DNA of 64,000 bases, from contig NZ_JAFEVL010000045.1 of assembly GCF_016901135.1 (NCBI RefSeq), forward strand, positions 434,001 through 498,000, written 5' to 3'. The notes beneath the pieces were generated by a model that had not been told where the DNA came from, made no database searches, and was given only the letters and a program-made list of their open reading frames with translations. The DNA is from Martinezella lusitana (GTDB lineage: Bacteria > Pseudomonadota > Alphaproteobacteria > Rhizobiales > Rhizobiaceae). The first letter of the stretch is position 1, and every line of letters begins with the position of its first letter. A program made the position numbers and the translations under genes. Shown here piece by piece: positions 52,463 to 61,371 of the stretch.

Positions 52463-53326
52463 TCATTCCTTCATGCCCCATTTTTGCAGGGTCCGACGCT
52501 CGATCGTCTGGAAGACCAGGTTCTCGACAATAAGCCCGATGACGATCACAGTCAGCAGGCCGGCGAAGACCGAGGGTATGTCGAGAAGATTGCGGTTTTC
52601 GAAGATGAACCAGCCAAGGCCGCCCTGGCCGGAGGAGACGCCGAACACAAGCTCGGCGGCAATCAGCGTGCGCCACGAGAAGGCCCAGCCGATCTTCAAT
52701 CCGGTGAGGATCGAGGGGAAGGCAGCGGGAATGAGGATGCGGAAGACATAGGAAAGTCCGGTCAGCCCATAATTGGCGCCCACCATGCGAAGGGTGCGGG
52801 AGACGCCGAGGAAACCGGCATGGGTGTTGAGCGCGACAGCCCAAAGTACCGAATGTATGAGCACGAAGACGAGGCTTGCCGGGCCGAGGCCGAACCAGAT
52901 GAGGGCGAGCGGAAGCAGCGAGATCGCCGGCAGCGGATTGAACATCGCCGTCATGGTTTCAAGAAAATCGGTGCCGATACGGGTATTGATCGCGACGACC
53001 GTGAGGATGGCGGCGAGCACCGTTCCCGTCACATAACCTGTCACCAGCACCTTCAGTGTCGTCCAGATGCGTGCCGGCAGGACGCCGTCGGCGAAGCGAT
53101 CGTAGAGCGCCGTCAGCGTGTCGCTGAGAGTCGGGAACAGCAGGGGATTGTCGAGATGTCGGGCATAGGCCTCCCAGATGATGGCAAGGGCGACGATCAG
53201 CAGTGATTTGCGGAAGAAACCGGATTGCCAGAGGAGCTCCAGCGGACCGAGCTTCTGCTCGACAGCTGCGATATGGCCAGCCGTTTCGGCTGCGTCGGGA
53301 GCAAGGATGATCTGCGGTGCGCTCAT
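52463..53326 (-). CDS. ABC transporter permease, nitrate/sulfonate/taurine class (SsuC-like)
   Basis: This 287-residue permease has about six helices and the class motif in the EAA loop (MVGANYGLTGLSYVFRILIP AAFPS region, about 185-205) and PLPAISLLPLALIWFGLGPA. ATG 53326 follows GGGAG; a longer open frame to 53425 is rejected. It starts four bases after the ATPase stop. Class members import sulfonates, nitrate, pyrimidine precursors or aromatic acids; the linked dehydratase gene hints at a sugar acid instead. Confidence 0.88.
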   Translation of the reverse strand: MSAPQIILAPDAAETAGHIAAVEQKLGPLELLWQSGFFRKSLLIVALAIIWEAYARHLDNPLLFPTLSDTLTALYDRFADGVLPARIWTTLKVLVTGYVTGTVLAAILTVVAINTRIGTDFLETMTAMFNPLPAISLLPLALIWFGLGPASLVFVLIHSVLWAVALNTHAGFLGVSRTLRMVGANYGLTGLSYVFRILIPAAFPSILTGLKIGWAFSWRTLIAAELVFGVSSGQGGLGWFIFENRNLLDIPSVFAGLLTVIVIGLIVENLVFQTIERRTLQKWGMKE

Positions 53327-53330
53327 GGTC

Positions 53331-54146
53331 TCACTCCCTGTGTCCCTGATCGGCAAACAGCATGTGATGGATTTCCTGCTCAAGCTTGGCGGCGGCCGCA
53401 GCGTCGTTGCGGACCGATTCCACATCGCGCACCTCGGCCTTGACGCGGCCGGGATGCGGCGACAGCAGCAGGATGCGGTTGGAGATCTTGATTGCCTCGG
53501 CGATCGAATGAGTGACGAAGATCACGGTGAAGCGGGTGTCTTCCCAGAGCTGCAGCAGCTCGTCCTGCATCTGGCGGCGGGTCAGCGCATCGAGCGCGGC
53601 AAAAGGCTCGTCCATCAGGAGAATATCGGGCTGCATGGCCATGCCGCGGGCAATTGCGACGCGCTGTTTCATGCCGCCGGAAAGCATATGCGGATAGGTG
53701 TCCACCGCCCGGGTGAGTTTTACCTTCTCGATATAGTCACGGGCAATGGCCTCGGCTTCCCTGCGTGGCAGGCGGCGCGCCGTCGTCAGCGGGAACATCA
53801 CGTTTTCCAGCACCGTCTTCCAGGGCAGCAGCTGATCGAACTCCTGGAAGACCATCATGCGGTCGGCGCCGGGCTTCTTGACCGGCTGCCCCTTGATCTC
53901 GATCCGGCCCGCTGTCGGCGTCATATAGCCGCCGATGGCCTTCAGCAGGGTCGATTTTCCGCATCCCGATGGCCCGAGAAGAACGAAGCGGTCGGACTGG
54001 GCAACCGAGAAGCTGACGTTTTCCGTCGCGGTGATCAGGAGGTTCGGCGTCTTGTAACGCAGCGTCACCTTATCGACATTCAACAGCGGCTTCTCGGTCG
54101 CCGTTTCTGTTGTTGGCTTGTCGTCGGCAATTTTTGTCTGAAGCAT
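53331..54146 (-). CDS. ABC transporter ATP-binding protein, nitrate/sulfonate/taurine class (SsuB-like)
   Basis: This 271-residue ATPase has Walker A GPSGCGKSTLLKAIGG (about 58), signature LSGGMKQRVAIARGMAM (about 157) and Walker B ILLMDEPFAALDALTR (about 177). The Q-loop MMVFQEFDQLLPWKTVLENV is typical of this class. It is the energy unit for the permease encoded next and the binding protein encoded before it. Confidence 0.92.
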   Translation of the reverse strand: MLQTKIADDKPTTETATEKPLLNVDKVTLRYKTPNLLITATENVSFSVAQSDRFVLLGPSGCGKSTLLKAIGGYMTPTAGRIEIKGQPVKKPGADRMMVFQEFDQLLPWKTVLENVMFPLTTARRLPRREAEAIARDYIEKVKLTRAVDTYPHMLSGGMKQRVAIARGMAMQPDILLMDEPFAALDALTRRQMQDELLQLWEDTRFTVIFVTHSIAEAIKISNRILLLSPHPGRVKAEVRDVESVRNDAAAAAKLEQEIHHMLFADQGHRE

Positions 54147-54199
54147 GAGGGCTCCTCCACGAAATGGCTTGCAGGCGGCATTCGCGCCGCCCGCAGGCG

Positions 54200-55204
54200 T
54201 CAGTTGCCGTTGAGATCAGCCGCTTCCGGCAGGTAGTAGTCCGTCCAGGCCTTGGGCATCGTCTTCAGCACACCTGTCTTGTAGAGGTGGGCCGCGAATT
54301 TCATGGTTCCCTGCGGGTCCATGCGGAATTCCATCATGTGCGGCTCATTGAGGATCGCCAGCAGGTCGTCGACACCAGTCTTGTCGCCGCTCACCGTCTT
54401 ATAGGCCTCCACAGCCGATTTCGGGTCCTTTTTGATGAAATCGATCGCTTCCGCCGTCGCCTCACGCACTGCCTTGATGATCGTCGGGTTGGCGCTGGCA
54501 AACTGGGTCGTGGTGAAGAAGGTGCCCTGGGTCAGCTCGCCGCCGATGATGTCGCGGGAATCGATGACCTTGTGAACGCCCGGCTGTTTCAGCTCCAGAT
54601 ATTGGAAGGGCGGGGCGGAGAAATGGTTCTTGACCTCATGGGTCTGGTTGGCAAGCGCTGCCATGGCATCGGGATGGCCGAGTTGCACGGTATTGGCATC
54701 GAACTTGTGCACCTGGTCGTCGCCATACATCTGCGCGGCGGCCATCTGCAACAGGATGGCCTGCGTCGAAACGCCGACTGTCGGCACCGCGATCTTGTCG
54801 CCCTGCTGGATATCCTTCAGCGACTGGATGCGCGGATCGCGCGAGACCATGATGACCGGCTGGGCGGAATTGGTGACGATGCCCTTGACCTTGCCCCTGG
54901 TGCGATCCCAAAGCAGCAGGAGATTGCCGGTGCCGGTATTGACGATGTCGACGCTGCCGGAAAGCAGTGCATCGGTCTGCGCGCCGCCGCCGCTGAAGGT
55001 GCGCCATTCCACCGCGACACCAGGCAGGCCATCGGCCGCCGCGTGTTTCTCGATCAGCTTCTGCGTCTCCATGACGTGGCTGGCGAGATAAAGAATGCCC
55101 GGCTGGCGCGTGATCGAAATGTCGGTCTTTTCAGCGGCGCCGGCTGAAAAAGTGCCGGCAAGCATCACGCCGACCGCGGTCAGACAGCGAAGAAATCCTC
55201 TCAT
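54200..55204 (-). CDS. ABC transporter substrate-binding protein, nitrate/sulfonate/taurine class (SsuA-like)
   Basis: This 334-residue periplasmic protein has a Sec signal (MRGFLRCLTAVGVMLAGTFS, cleavage near AGA at 23) and the class layout: GVAVEWRTFSGGGAQTDALL, SGSVDIVNTGTGNLLLLWDR, DKIAVPTVGVSTQAILLQMA, and FASANPTIIKAVREATAEAI. It is first in the minus-strand operon transporter - dehydratase - RraA-like. Divergent from the GntR gene at 55335, with a symmetric site between. The ligand is not predictable from sequence alone. Confidence 0.88.
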   Translation of the reverse strand: MRGFLRCLTAVGVMLAGTFSAGAAEKTDISITRQPGILYLASHVMETQKLIEKHAAADGLPGVAVEWRTFSGGGAQTDALLSGSVDIVNTGTGNLLLLWDRTRGKVKGIVTNSAQPVIMVSRDPRIQSLKDIQQGDKIAVPTVGVSTQAILLQMAAAQMYGDDQVHKFDANTVQLGHPDAMAALANQTHEVKNHFSAPPFQYLELKQPGVHKVIDSRDIIGGELTQGTFFTTTQFASANPTIIKAVREATAEAIDFIKKDPKSAVEAYKTVSGDKTGVDDLLAILNEPHMMEFRMDPQGTMKFAAHLYKTGVLKTMPKAWTDYYLPEAADLNGN

Positions 55205-55261
55205 CTATTCCTCCCGATTGATCCAACCCTTGAGAAATGGAGTTGGCTTGGCCGGACTAAA

Positions 55262-55279
55262 GCACTAATGTATCAGTGC
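55262..55279. promoter_or_regulatory. Inverted repeat GCACT-N8-AGTGC, candidate GntR operator
   Basis: GCACT-AATGTATC-AGTGC lies in the divergent promoter region between the ABC/dehydratase operon and the GntR gene. Position and symmetry fit an operator for that regulator. Confidence 0.5.
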
Positions 55280-55334
55280 ATCAAGCCCTAAACTGTGCTT
55301 AATGGATCGACGCTCTCGATCAGAAAGGCTGCCA

Positions 55335-56027
55335 GTGAAGCTCAACCCGAAAGAATTCGCCCTGGACCGCTCCCGTCAGGTCGCGCCGCAGATCCTGGAA
55401 ATCCTGAGATCGCGTATTCTTTCCATGAGCCTGCCGCCGACGACGGTGCTATCGCGCATTTCTCTGCAAAGTGAGTTCAATGTCAGTCAGACGCCCGTGC
55501 GCGATGCCCTGATCCGGTTGGAAGAGGAGGGGCTGGTCGAGGTCTATCCGCAATATGCGACTGTTGTCTCAAGGATCGATGTCCGCAATGCCATCGAGGC
55601 GCATTTCCTGCGATTGTCGATCGAGCTGGAAGCTGTCCGGCGGCTGGCGGTGGACTCGCCCGCGGAGACGGCGGCGGTCCTGGAGGGCATTCTCGCCCGC
55701 CAGAAACACGTCATGTCGCAGGAAACCTACGATCTCTTCGATTCGCTCGACAAGGATTTTCATCGGGTACTTTATGAGAGGGCAGACATTCTCGGTCTGT
55801 GGGCGACAGTTCGGCGCCAGGGCGTGCATATCGACCGGTTGCGCATGCTCAATCTTCCGATGCCGGGCAAGTTGGAGCAGATCATCGTCGATCATCGGGC
55901 CGTCGTCGATGCCGTTCGCTTAGGCGATCCGGAGGCGGCCGTTGCAGCCTTGCGCAAGCATCTCTCCGGTACATTGTCGATCATCGATCTGATCTGCGAG
56001 CAATATCCGGATTATGTGAGCCGGTAG
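55335..56027 (+). CDS. GntR-family regulator (FCD domain) of the ABC/dehydratase operon
   Basis: This 230-residue regulator has a winged helix (about 20-85; LEILRSRILSMSLPPTTVLS, EFNVSQTPVRDALIRLEEEG) and an FCD-type ligand domain (about 90-220) with FDSLDKDFHRVLYERA. The GTG at 55335 is preferred because AGAAAGG sits six bases upstream; the in-frame ATG at 55302 is an alternative. It is divergent from the transporter/dehydratase operon and probably represses it in the absence of a sugar or organic acid. Confidence 0.85.
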   Translation: MKLNPKEFALDRSRQVAPQILEILRSRILSMSLPPTTVLSRISLQSEFNVSQTPVRDALIRLEEEGLVEVYPQYATVVSRIDVRNAIEAHFLRLSIELEAVRRLAVDSPAETAAVLEGILARQKHVMSQETYDLFDSLDKDFHRVLYERADILGLWATVRRQGVHIDRLRMLNLPMPGKLEQIIVDHRAVVDAVRLGDPEAAVAALRKHLSGTLSIIDLICEQYPDYVSR

Positions 56028-56141
56028 ACGCAATCAGTCCTCTCAAGGCTGCTTGGACATGTGGAGCGCGCAAGCGCGCGCATTGGCTTGTGCCTCGCTT
56101 CATGCGAGAAAGCGTATGATGAAACAGATCATGGAGTTCGC

Positions 56142-57044
56142 TTGACCATCGGGCTTGCGCATGCCGAGCTGATCGCGGTCCTGACGGCTGTCACGGGCAA
56201 TGATCCCAGGGTGATGACGGTGCGTTCGGGCGAAGCCTTGCCGTCCGGTCCGTTCGAGCTTGGGCACCGCACGCTGCAAAGCGGGCTTCGCGAGTGGATC
56301 AGGGAGCAGACGGCTCATCCCGTCGGCTATCTGGAGCAGCTCTATACCTTCGCCGATCGCGACCGAAACAATGAGATCCTTGGCGGGCGGACGATCTCGA
56401 TCAGCTATCTCGGTCTGGTGCGCGAACAGGCGGCGCCTGGCGGCGGCTCACCAGGATGGCACGGCTGGTACGAATATCTCCCCTGGGAAGACCATCGCAA
56501 TGGTCGGCCGGCAATTCTCGATAATATCGCCGACCGCCTTGCGCTCTGGGCCGACGGCGATGGGACGAGGCGTGACCAACGCCGGCGCCGTATCGATTTC
56601 GCCTTTGGATTGAACGGCGCCCCATGGAACGAAGACATGGTTTTGCAGCGCTACGAACTGCTTTATGAAGCCGGCATCGTCGCTGAGGCGGGCTGTGAAC
56701 AGTCGCGCACTTTCGGCCGGCCGATGTTTGCCGATCACCGCCGTATCCTCGCCACCGGCATGGCGCGGCTGCGGGCCAAGATCAAGTACCGCCCGGTCGT
56801 CTTCGAGCTCATGCCTGGGAATTTCACGCTTCTGCAATTGCAGCGAACCGTCGAGGCGCTGGCAGGCCTGACGCTGCACAAGCAGAATTTCCGCCGGCTG
56901 ATCGAGCAGCAGGACTTGGTGGAAGAGACCGGCGGCTCCGAAAGCGAGACTGGCGGCCGCCCGGCAAAGCTCTTCCGCTTCCGTCACGCCATCCTCGAAG
57001 AACGCGAATTCGCCGGAACGAAATTACCGCTCTCTCGCAATTGA
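56142..57044 (+). CDS. nadQ: NadQ-type Nudix/winged-helix repressor of NAD synthesis
   Basis: This protein (300 residues from TTG 56142) has a Nudix-like N-terminal domain (about 1-150; LGLVREQ, WYEYLPWEDH) that has lost the catalytic Nudix box and serves as an effector sensor, and a C-terminal winged helix (about 215-290; TLLQLQRTVEALAGLTLHKQNFRRLIEQQ). This matches NadQ, the regulator of de novo NAD synthesis in alphaproteobacteria. The TTG follows GGAG at five bases; an ATG at 56061 would add 27 unlikely residues. Two symmetric sites lie between it and nadA. Confidence 0.82.
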   Translation: MTIGLAHAELIAVLTAVTGNDPRVMTVRSGEALPSGPFELGHRTLQSGLREWIREQTAHPVGYLEQLYTFADRDRNNEILGGRTISISYLGLVREQAAPGGGSPGWHGWYEYLPWEDHRNGRPAILDNIADRLALWADGDGTRRDQRRRRIDFAFGLNGAPWNEDMVLQRYELLYEAGIVAEAGCEQSRTFGRPMFADHRRILATGMARLRAKIKYRPVVFELMPGNFTLLQLQRTVEALAGLTLHKQNFRRLIEQQDLVEETGGSESETGGRPAKLFRFRHAILEEREFAGTKLPLSRN

Positions 57045-57046
57045 CA

Positions 57047-57065
57047 TATGCTCATATCGAGAATA
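57047..57065. promoter_or_regulatory. NadQ operator, site 1
   Basis: TATGCTC-ATATC-GAGAATA, an inverted repeat of 7-base arms with one mismatch and a five-base spacer. It starts three bases after the nadQ stop. A second site of the same form lies 34 bases further. Confidence 0.65.
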
Positions 57066-57080
57066 TCTATTTGCGCATAA

Positions 57081-57099
57081 TATGCTCAAAGTGAGTATA
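57081..57099. promoter_or_regulatory. NadQ operator, site 2
   Basis: TATGCTC-AAAGT-GAGTATA has the same left arm and spacer length as site 1, and ends 14 bases before the nadA ATG, overlapping the ribosome-site approach. The two together suggest cooperative repression of nadABC. Confidence 0.7.
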
Positions 57100-57113
57100 A
57101 CAAGGAGCCGGTC

Positions 57114-58085
57114 ATGAATCTTCCCGTATCCGCATCCTCCCTCTATGATCGTGTCAGCCGTGTCATCCCCAAAGCCGAATGGCTGACGTTTGAGGATGAT
57201 GTCGAGGCCATCCTCGAACTGAAGCGGCGGCGCAACGCTGTCATTCTCGCTCACAACTACCAGACGCCGGAGATCTTCCACGGCGTTGCCGATATCGTTG
57301 GCGACAGCCTGGCGCTGGCGCGCAAGGCCATCGAGGTCGACGCCGATATCATCGTGCTTGCCGGCGTGCACTTCATGGCCGAGACCGCCAAGCTGCTGAA
57401 CCCCGAAAAGACGGTACTGATTCCGGATATGGGGGCGGGTTGTTCGCTCGCGGATTCGATCACGCCCGAGGATATCGCCCTGCTGCGGCAGGCGCATCCG
57501 GGCGTCCCTGTCGTCACCTACGTGAATACGTCGGCCGCCGTGAAGGCGGCATCCGATATCTGCTGCACTTCGGGCAATGCCAAACAGGTGGTGGAATCGC
57601 TCGGTGTGCCGAGAGTGCTGATGCTTCCGGACGAATATCTGGCGCGCAACGTCGCGCGCGAAACCAATGTCGAGCTCATTGCCTGGCATGGACACTGCGA
57701 GGTCCATGAACTCTTCACCGCCGATGACGTGCGTCAGCTTCGCGAGAACTATCCTGGTATCACCGTGCTTGCACATCCCGAATGCCCGCCCGATGTCGTC
57801 AAGGAAGCGGATTTTGCCGGCTCGACCGCCGTCATGTCCGATTATGTCGGCAACAGGCGTCCGGCACGCGTCGTGCTTCTGACGGAATGTTCGATGAGCG
57901 ACAACGTCGCCGTGCATCATCCCGACGTCGAGTTCATCCGGCCCTGCAATCTCTGCCCGCACATGAAGCGCATCACCCTCGGCAATATTCGCAAGGCGCT
58001 GGAACAGGGCCAACATGAAGTGACCATCGATCCGGCGATCGCGGTCGCTGCACGTCGCGCGGTGGAAAGGATGCTGGCGATATGA
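57114..58085 (+). CDS. nadA: Quinolinate synthase
   Basis: This 323-residue [4Fe-4S] enzyme condenses iminoaspartate with dihydroxyacetone phosphate to quinolinate. Cluster cysteines are in DMGAGCSLADS (about 110), and PCNLCPHMKRITL (about 280-292); a further cysteine is in WHGHCEVHE (about 197). The opening LILAHNYQTPEIFHGVADIVGDSL is the family hallmark (here VILAHNYQ). AAGGAG precedes the ATG. It overlaps nadB by four bases. Confidence 0.96.
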   Translation: MNLPVSASSLYDRVSRVIPKAEWLTFEDDVEAILELKRRRNAVILAHNYQTPEIFHGVADIVGDSLALARKAIEVDADIIVLAGVHFMAETAKLLNPEKTVLIPDMGAGCSLADSITPEDIALLRQAHPGVPVVTYVNTSAAVKAASDICCTSGNAKQVVESLGVPRVLMLPDEYLARNVARETNVELIAWHGHCEVHELFTADDVRQLRENYPGITVLAHPECPPDVVKEADFAGSTAVMSDYVGNRRPARVVLLTECSMSDNVAVHHPDVEFIRPCNLCPHMKRITLGNIRKALEQGQHEVTIDPAIAVAARRAVERMLAI

Positions 58086-59623
58086 GCGAGATCCTCGAGG
58101 AACTAAGCGGCCGCATCGTCATCGTCGGCAGCGGTCTTGCCGGGCTGATGACGGCGTTGACCTTGGCGCCGGAGCCGACCGTGATCGTAACGCGCGCCGC
58201 GCTCGGCGGGGAATCGTCGAGCGCCTGGGCGCAGGGCGGCATCGCCGCCAGCATGGGTGACGACGATAGTGCTGCGTTGCACCTGGCCGATACGCTTGCC
58301 GCCGGCGACGGGCTTTGCGATTTGAAGATGGCTGCGAGCATCGTCGCAGAAGCGCCCGCTGCCATCGCTGCACTGGAGCGGGCTGGCGTTCAGTTTGATC
58401 GCAATGGTGCCGGCGTACTATCATTGGGCCTTGAAGCGGCTCATTCACGTCGCCGTATCGTGCATGCGAAAGGCGACGGCTCGGGTGCGGCCATTGTCCG
58501 CGCTCTTGTTGACACGGTTGCACGGACCCCGTCGATCACGGTGCTTGAGGGTTACCGGGCACAACGCCTGTTGCTGGATGGCGACCATATCGCCGGCCTG
58601 CTGTGCGCAACGGAAGAGGGGGCAGTCATCCTGCCATCCTCGCGCGTCGTGCTTGCGACGGGCGGCATCGGCGGGCTGTACGATGCCACGACCAATCCTG
58701 TTGGCAATTTCGGGCAGGGGATCGCGCTTGCCGCGCGGGCCGGAGCACTGCTTGCCGACATGGAATTCGTGCAGTTCCATCCGACGGCACTCGATAGTCG
58801 CCGGCGGCCGTTAGCACTCGTTAGCGAGGCGGTTCGCGGCGAGGGCGCCATGCTCGTCAATGAGAAAAACGAGCGCTTCATGGCTGAGGTCGATGGCGCC
58901 GAATTGGCCCCCCGCGATGTTGTCGCGCGCGCGATCAGCGCGGAGATCGCGCGCGGCGGCCGGGTCTTTCTCGATGCCCGCCAGGCGCTCGGCAGTCGTT
59001 TCGCGGCGCGTTTCCCTGTCATCGACGCGCTTTGCGGCGAGGCCGGCGTCGATCCATCGCGTGATCTCATTCCGGTGCGCCCGGCCGTCCACTATCATAT
59101 GGGCGGCGTGGCCACGGACGAGAATGGCCGCAGTTCCGTGCCCGGCCTATGGGTCGTGGGTGAGGCGGCCTCCACCGGCCTGCACGGGGCCAACCGCCTT
59201 GCCAGCAATTCGCTGCTGGAGGCCGCGGTCATGGGCATGCGGGCGGCGCATGATATTCGCAGCCTGGACACGAAGCCGGCGAAGTTGCCGCAAGACGATC
59301 TGAACGTTGTGGCACCCGATCCATCGCTCGTTCGGCCGATCGTCTCGCGCCATCTTGGCGTGCTGCGCAACGCTGGCGCGATTCATGGCGCGATCGCAGC
59401 CCTCCTGCCGCTGTTCGACAGCGAGGGCCCGGCCGCAGATCCGGCTCTCGTCGCGCTGCTGATCGCCGTCTTTGCCAGCTTGAGGACGGAATCGCGCGGT
59501 GCTCATGCCCGCACCGATTTTCCGCTGAAGCAGCATCATGCGCAGCGTCGCATGATGCGTCTGTCGGATGCCCTGGATATTGCCAGATCCGTCATCCCCT
59601 ATTCCTTTGCCAGGAGCGCCTGA
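58082..59623 (+). CDS. nadB: L-aspartate oxidase
   Basis: This 513-residue FAD enzyme oxidises L-aspartate to iminoaspartate for NadA. It has the dinucleotide motif IVIVGSGLAGLMTALTL (about 13-29), SSAWAQGGIAASMGDDDS, the FAD/active-site stretch HYHMGGVATDENGRSSVPGL and GLHGANRLASNSLLEAAVMG. Its start overlaps nadA in ATGA, and nadC begins two bases after its stop, so the three genes form one unit. The C-terminal helical domain is complete. Confidence 0.96.
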   Translation: MSEILEELSGRIVIVGSGLAGLMTALTLAPEPTVIVTRAALGGESSSAWAQGGIAASMGDDDSAALHLADTLAAGDGLCDLKMAASIVAEAPAAIAALERAGVQFDRNGAGVLSLGLEAAHSRRRIVHAKGDGSGAAIVRALVDTVARTPSITVLEGYRAQRLLLDGDHIAGLLCATEEGAVILPSSRVVLATGGIGGLYDATTNPVGNFGQGIALAARAGALLADMEFVQFHPTALDSRRRPLALVSEAVRGEGAMLVNEKNERFMAEVDGAELAPRDVVARAISAEIARGGRVFLDARQALGSRFAARFPVIDALCGEAGVDPSRDLIPVRPAVHYHMGGVATDENGRSSVPGLWVVGEAASTGLHGANRLASNSLLEAAVMGMRAAHDIRSLDTKPAKLPQDDLNVVAPDPSLVRPIVSRHLGVLRNAGAIHGAIAALLPLFDSEGPAADPALVALLIAVFASLRTESRGAHARTDFPLKQHHAQRRMMRLSDALDIARSVIPYSFARSA

Positions 59624-59624
59624 C

Positions 59625-60482
59625 ATGACCCTCGTTCCCCTTCCGCGCCTCATCGTCGAGCCGCTGGTGCGCAATGCGCTTCTTGAGGATCTCGGCCTTG
59701 CCGGTGACGTTACGTCTACAGCCGTTATCCCTGCGACCCATCGTTCCAGAGTGGCGATGGTGACACGTCAGCCGGGTGTGGTTGCCGGCCTCGACGCCTC
59801 GGAACTCGCCTTCCAGCTCGTCGATCCCGGCATCACCATGACCCGTCATGTGCCTGATGGCACGAAGGTCGAGGCAGGCGAAGTGATCGCAACGATCGAG
59901 GGACCGTCGCGCGGCCTGCTGACGGCCGAACGCACCGCCCTGAATTTCCTCGGCCATCTCTCGGGCATCGCATCCGTGACTGGCGGCATTGTCGAAGCGA
60001 TCGCCGGCATGAAGGCATCGATCGTCTGCACCCGCAAGACGACGCCGGGTCTGAGGGCACTGGAGAAATATGCGGTACGCGCCGGCGGTGGCATGAACCA
60101 TCGTTTTGCGCTCTATGACGCGGTCCTGATCAAGGACAATCATGTCGCCATTGCTGGCGGTGTCGTTGAGGCGATCCGTCGCGCCAAAGCTGGCGTGGGC
60201 CATATGGTCAAGATCGAAGTCGAGGTCGATACGCTGGAACAGCTTCGCGAAGCGATGGCCGAAGGTGTGGATGCCGTGCTGCTTGACAATATGACGCCGG
60301 ATCAGCTTCGTAACGCCGTCGATATCGTCGCCGGGCGCGCAATCACCGAAGCATCTGGCCGTATCACGCCGGCAACCGCTGCCGCGATCGCTGCCTCCGG
60401 CGTTGATCTCATTTCGGTGGGATGGCTGACGCATAGCGCGCCGACGCTCGATATCGGGCTGGACTGGAAGGCGGCGGCCTGA
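59625..60482 (+). CDS. nadC: Nicotinate-nucleotide pyrophosphorylase (quinolinate phosphoribosyltransferase)
   Basis: This 285-residue enzyme converts quinolinate and PRPP to nicotinate mononucleotide. Conserved segments are ALLEDLGLAGDVTSTAVIPA-type opening, LNFLGHLSGIASVTGGIVEA, TRKTTPGLRALEKYAVRAGG, LIKDNHVAIAGG and VEVDTLEQLREAM. ATG 59625 follows CAGGAG; the longer open frame is rejected. It is the last gene of nadABC. Confidence 0.96.
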   Translation: MTLVPLPRLIVEPLVRNALLEDLGLAGDVTSTAVIPATHRSRVAMVTRQPGVVAGLDASELAFQLVDPGITMTRHVPDGTKVEAGEVIATIEGPSRGLLTAERTALNFLGHLSGIASVTGGIVEAIAGMKASIVCTRKTTPGLRALEKYAVRAGGGMNHRFALYDAVLIKDNHVAIAGGVVEAIRRAKAGVGHMVKIEVEVDTLEQLREAMAEGVDAVLLDNMTPDQLRNAVDIVAGRAITEASGRITPATAAAIAASGVDLISVGWLTHSAPTLDIGLDWKAAA

Positions 60483-60498
60483 GCCGCCACTTGGGCCT

Positions 60499-61275
60499 TC
60501 ACACCACGACCGGCACCTGCGCCCCATCCATGCTGATGACGACGCCGGTGACGTAGCTGGCCTTGGCCGAGCTGAGGAAGGCAGCGACATTGGCGATGTC
60601 GGCTGGATCGGCCATGCGGCCGATCGGGATACGCCGCAAGGCGTCGGCTAGCGCCTCTTCCTCCGTCGAGCCGGCCAGTTTCGCCGATGCCTTCAGGCCC
60701 TCGGCCACGCGGTCCGTCTCCGTCAGGCCGGGATTGAGCCCGACGACGCGCACGCCCTGGCCGGCATAGGCATTGGCCAGGCCGACGCTTGCAAGCATCA
60801 GAGCGGCATTGGCAGCGCCGCCGGCAAGATGGGTCGGCGAGGCGATCTTGCCGCCATTGCCGATGATATTGATGACGGCGCCAGAGCCGCGCCCACCCAT
60901 GCGTTTGATCACGGGATCGAGCACGTTGATGTAGGAGAAATACTTCGCGTCCATCGCGGCGCGCCAGATAGAAGGCGTCAGGTCCTGCACCGGCGTGCGC
61001 ATCGCGGCGCCGGCGCTGTTGACGAGGATATCGATGGGGCCGATCTCGGCCTCGACCTTGTCGACGACTTCAAGCGCTTGCTGGTCGGATGTCAGGTCGG
61101 CGACATAGCCGCGCGCTCCGGAGAGTTTCGACAATGCCGTGTCGATATTGGCTTGCGCGCGCGAACAGATGGCGACGCGTGCGCCTTCTGACAGAAAGAG
61201 TTCAGCGCAGGCATAGCCGATGCCCTTCGAGCCGCCTGTGATCAGAACGACTTTATCCTTGAGGCCAAGGTCCAT
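60499..61275 (-). CDS. SDR-family protein lacking the usual catalytic residues
   Basis: This 258-residue short-chain dehydrogenase fold has an intact cofactor motif TGGSKGIG (13-20) and NSAGA (86-90). The active site is abnormal: the segment after INIIGNGGKIASPTHL reads AGGAANAAL, so the canonical Tyr-xxx-Lys is replaced by Gly153-xxx-Ala157, and the catalytic serine position is also changed. Such members exist as a subgroup and may bind NAD(P) without classic SDR chemistry. ATG 61275 follows GGAG. It converges with nadC and is downstream of murR on the same strand (96-base gap). Confidence 0.75.
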   Translation of the reverse strand: MDLGLKDKVVLITGGSKGIGYACAELFLSEGARVAICSRAQANIDTALSKLSGARGYVADLTSDQQALEVVDKVEAEIGPIDILVNSAGAAMRTPVQDLTPSIWRAAMDAKYFSYINVLDPVIKRMGGRGSGAVINIIGNGGKIASPTHLAGGAANAALMLASVGLANAYAGQGVRVVGLNPGLTETDRVAEGLKASAKLAGSTEEEALADALRRIPIGRMADPADIANVAAFLSSAKASYVTGVVISMDGAQVPVVV

Positions 61276-61371
61276 GAGATGTCTCCGGGTGCATTGCAAA
61301 AGGGTCCGCAAGCTACGACCGGAAATCCATGCCGTACAGAGTGGCAGCCGTCACAGCTTGTTTACCGGTCT

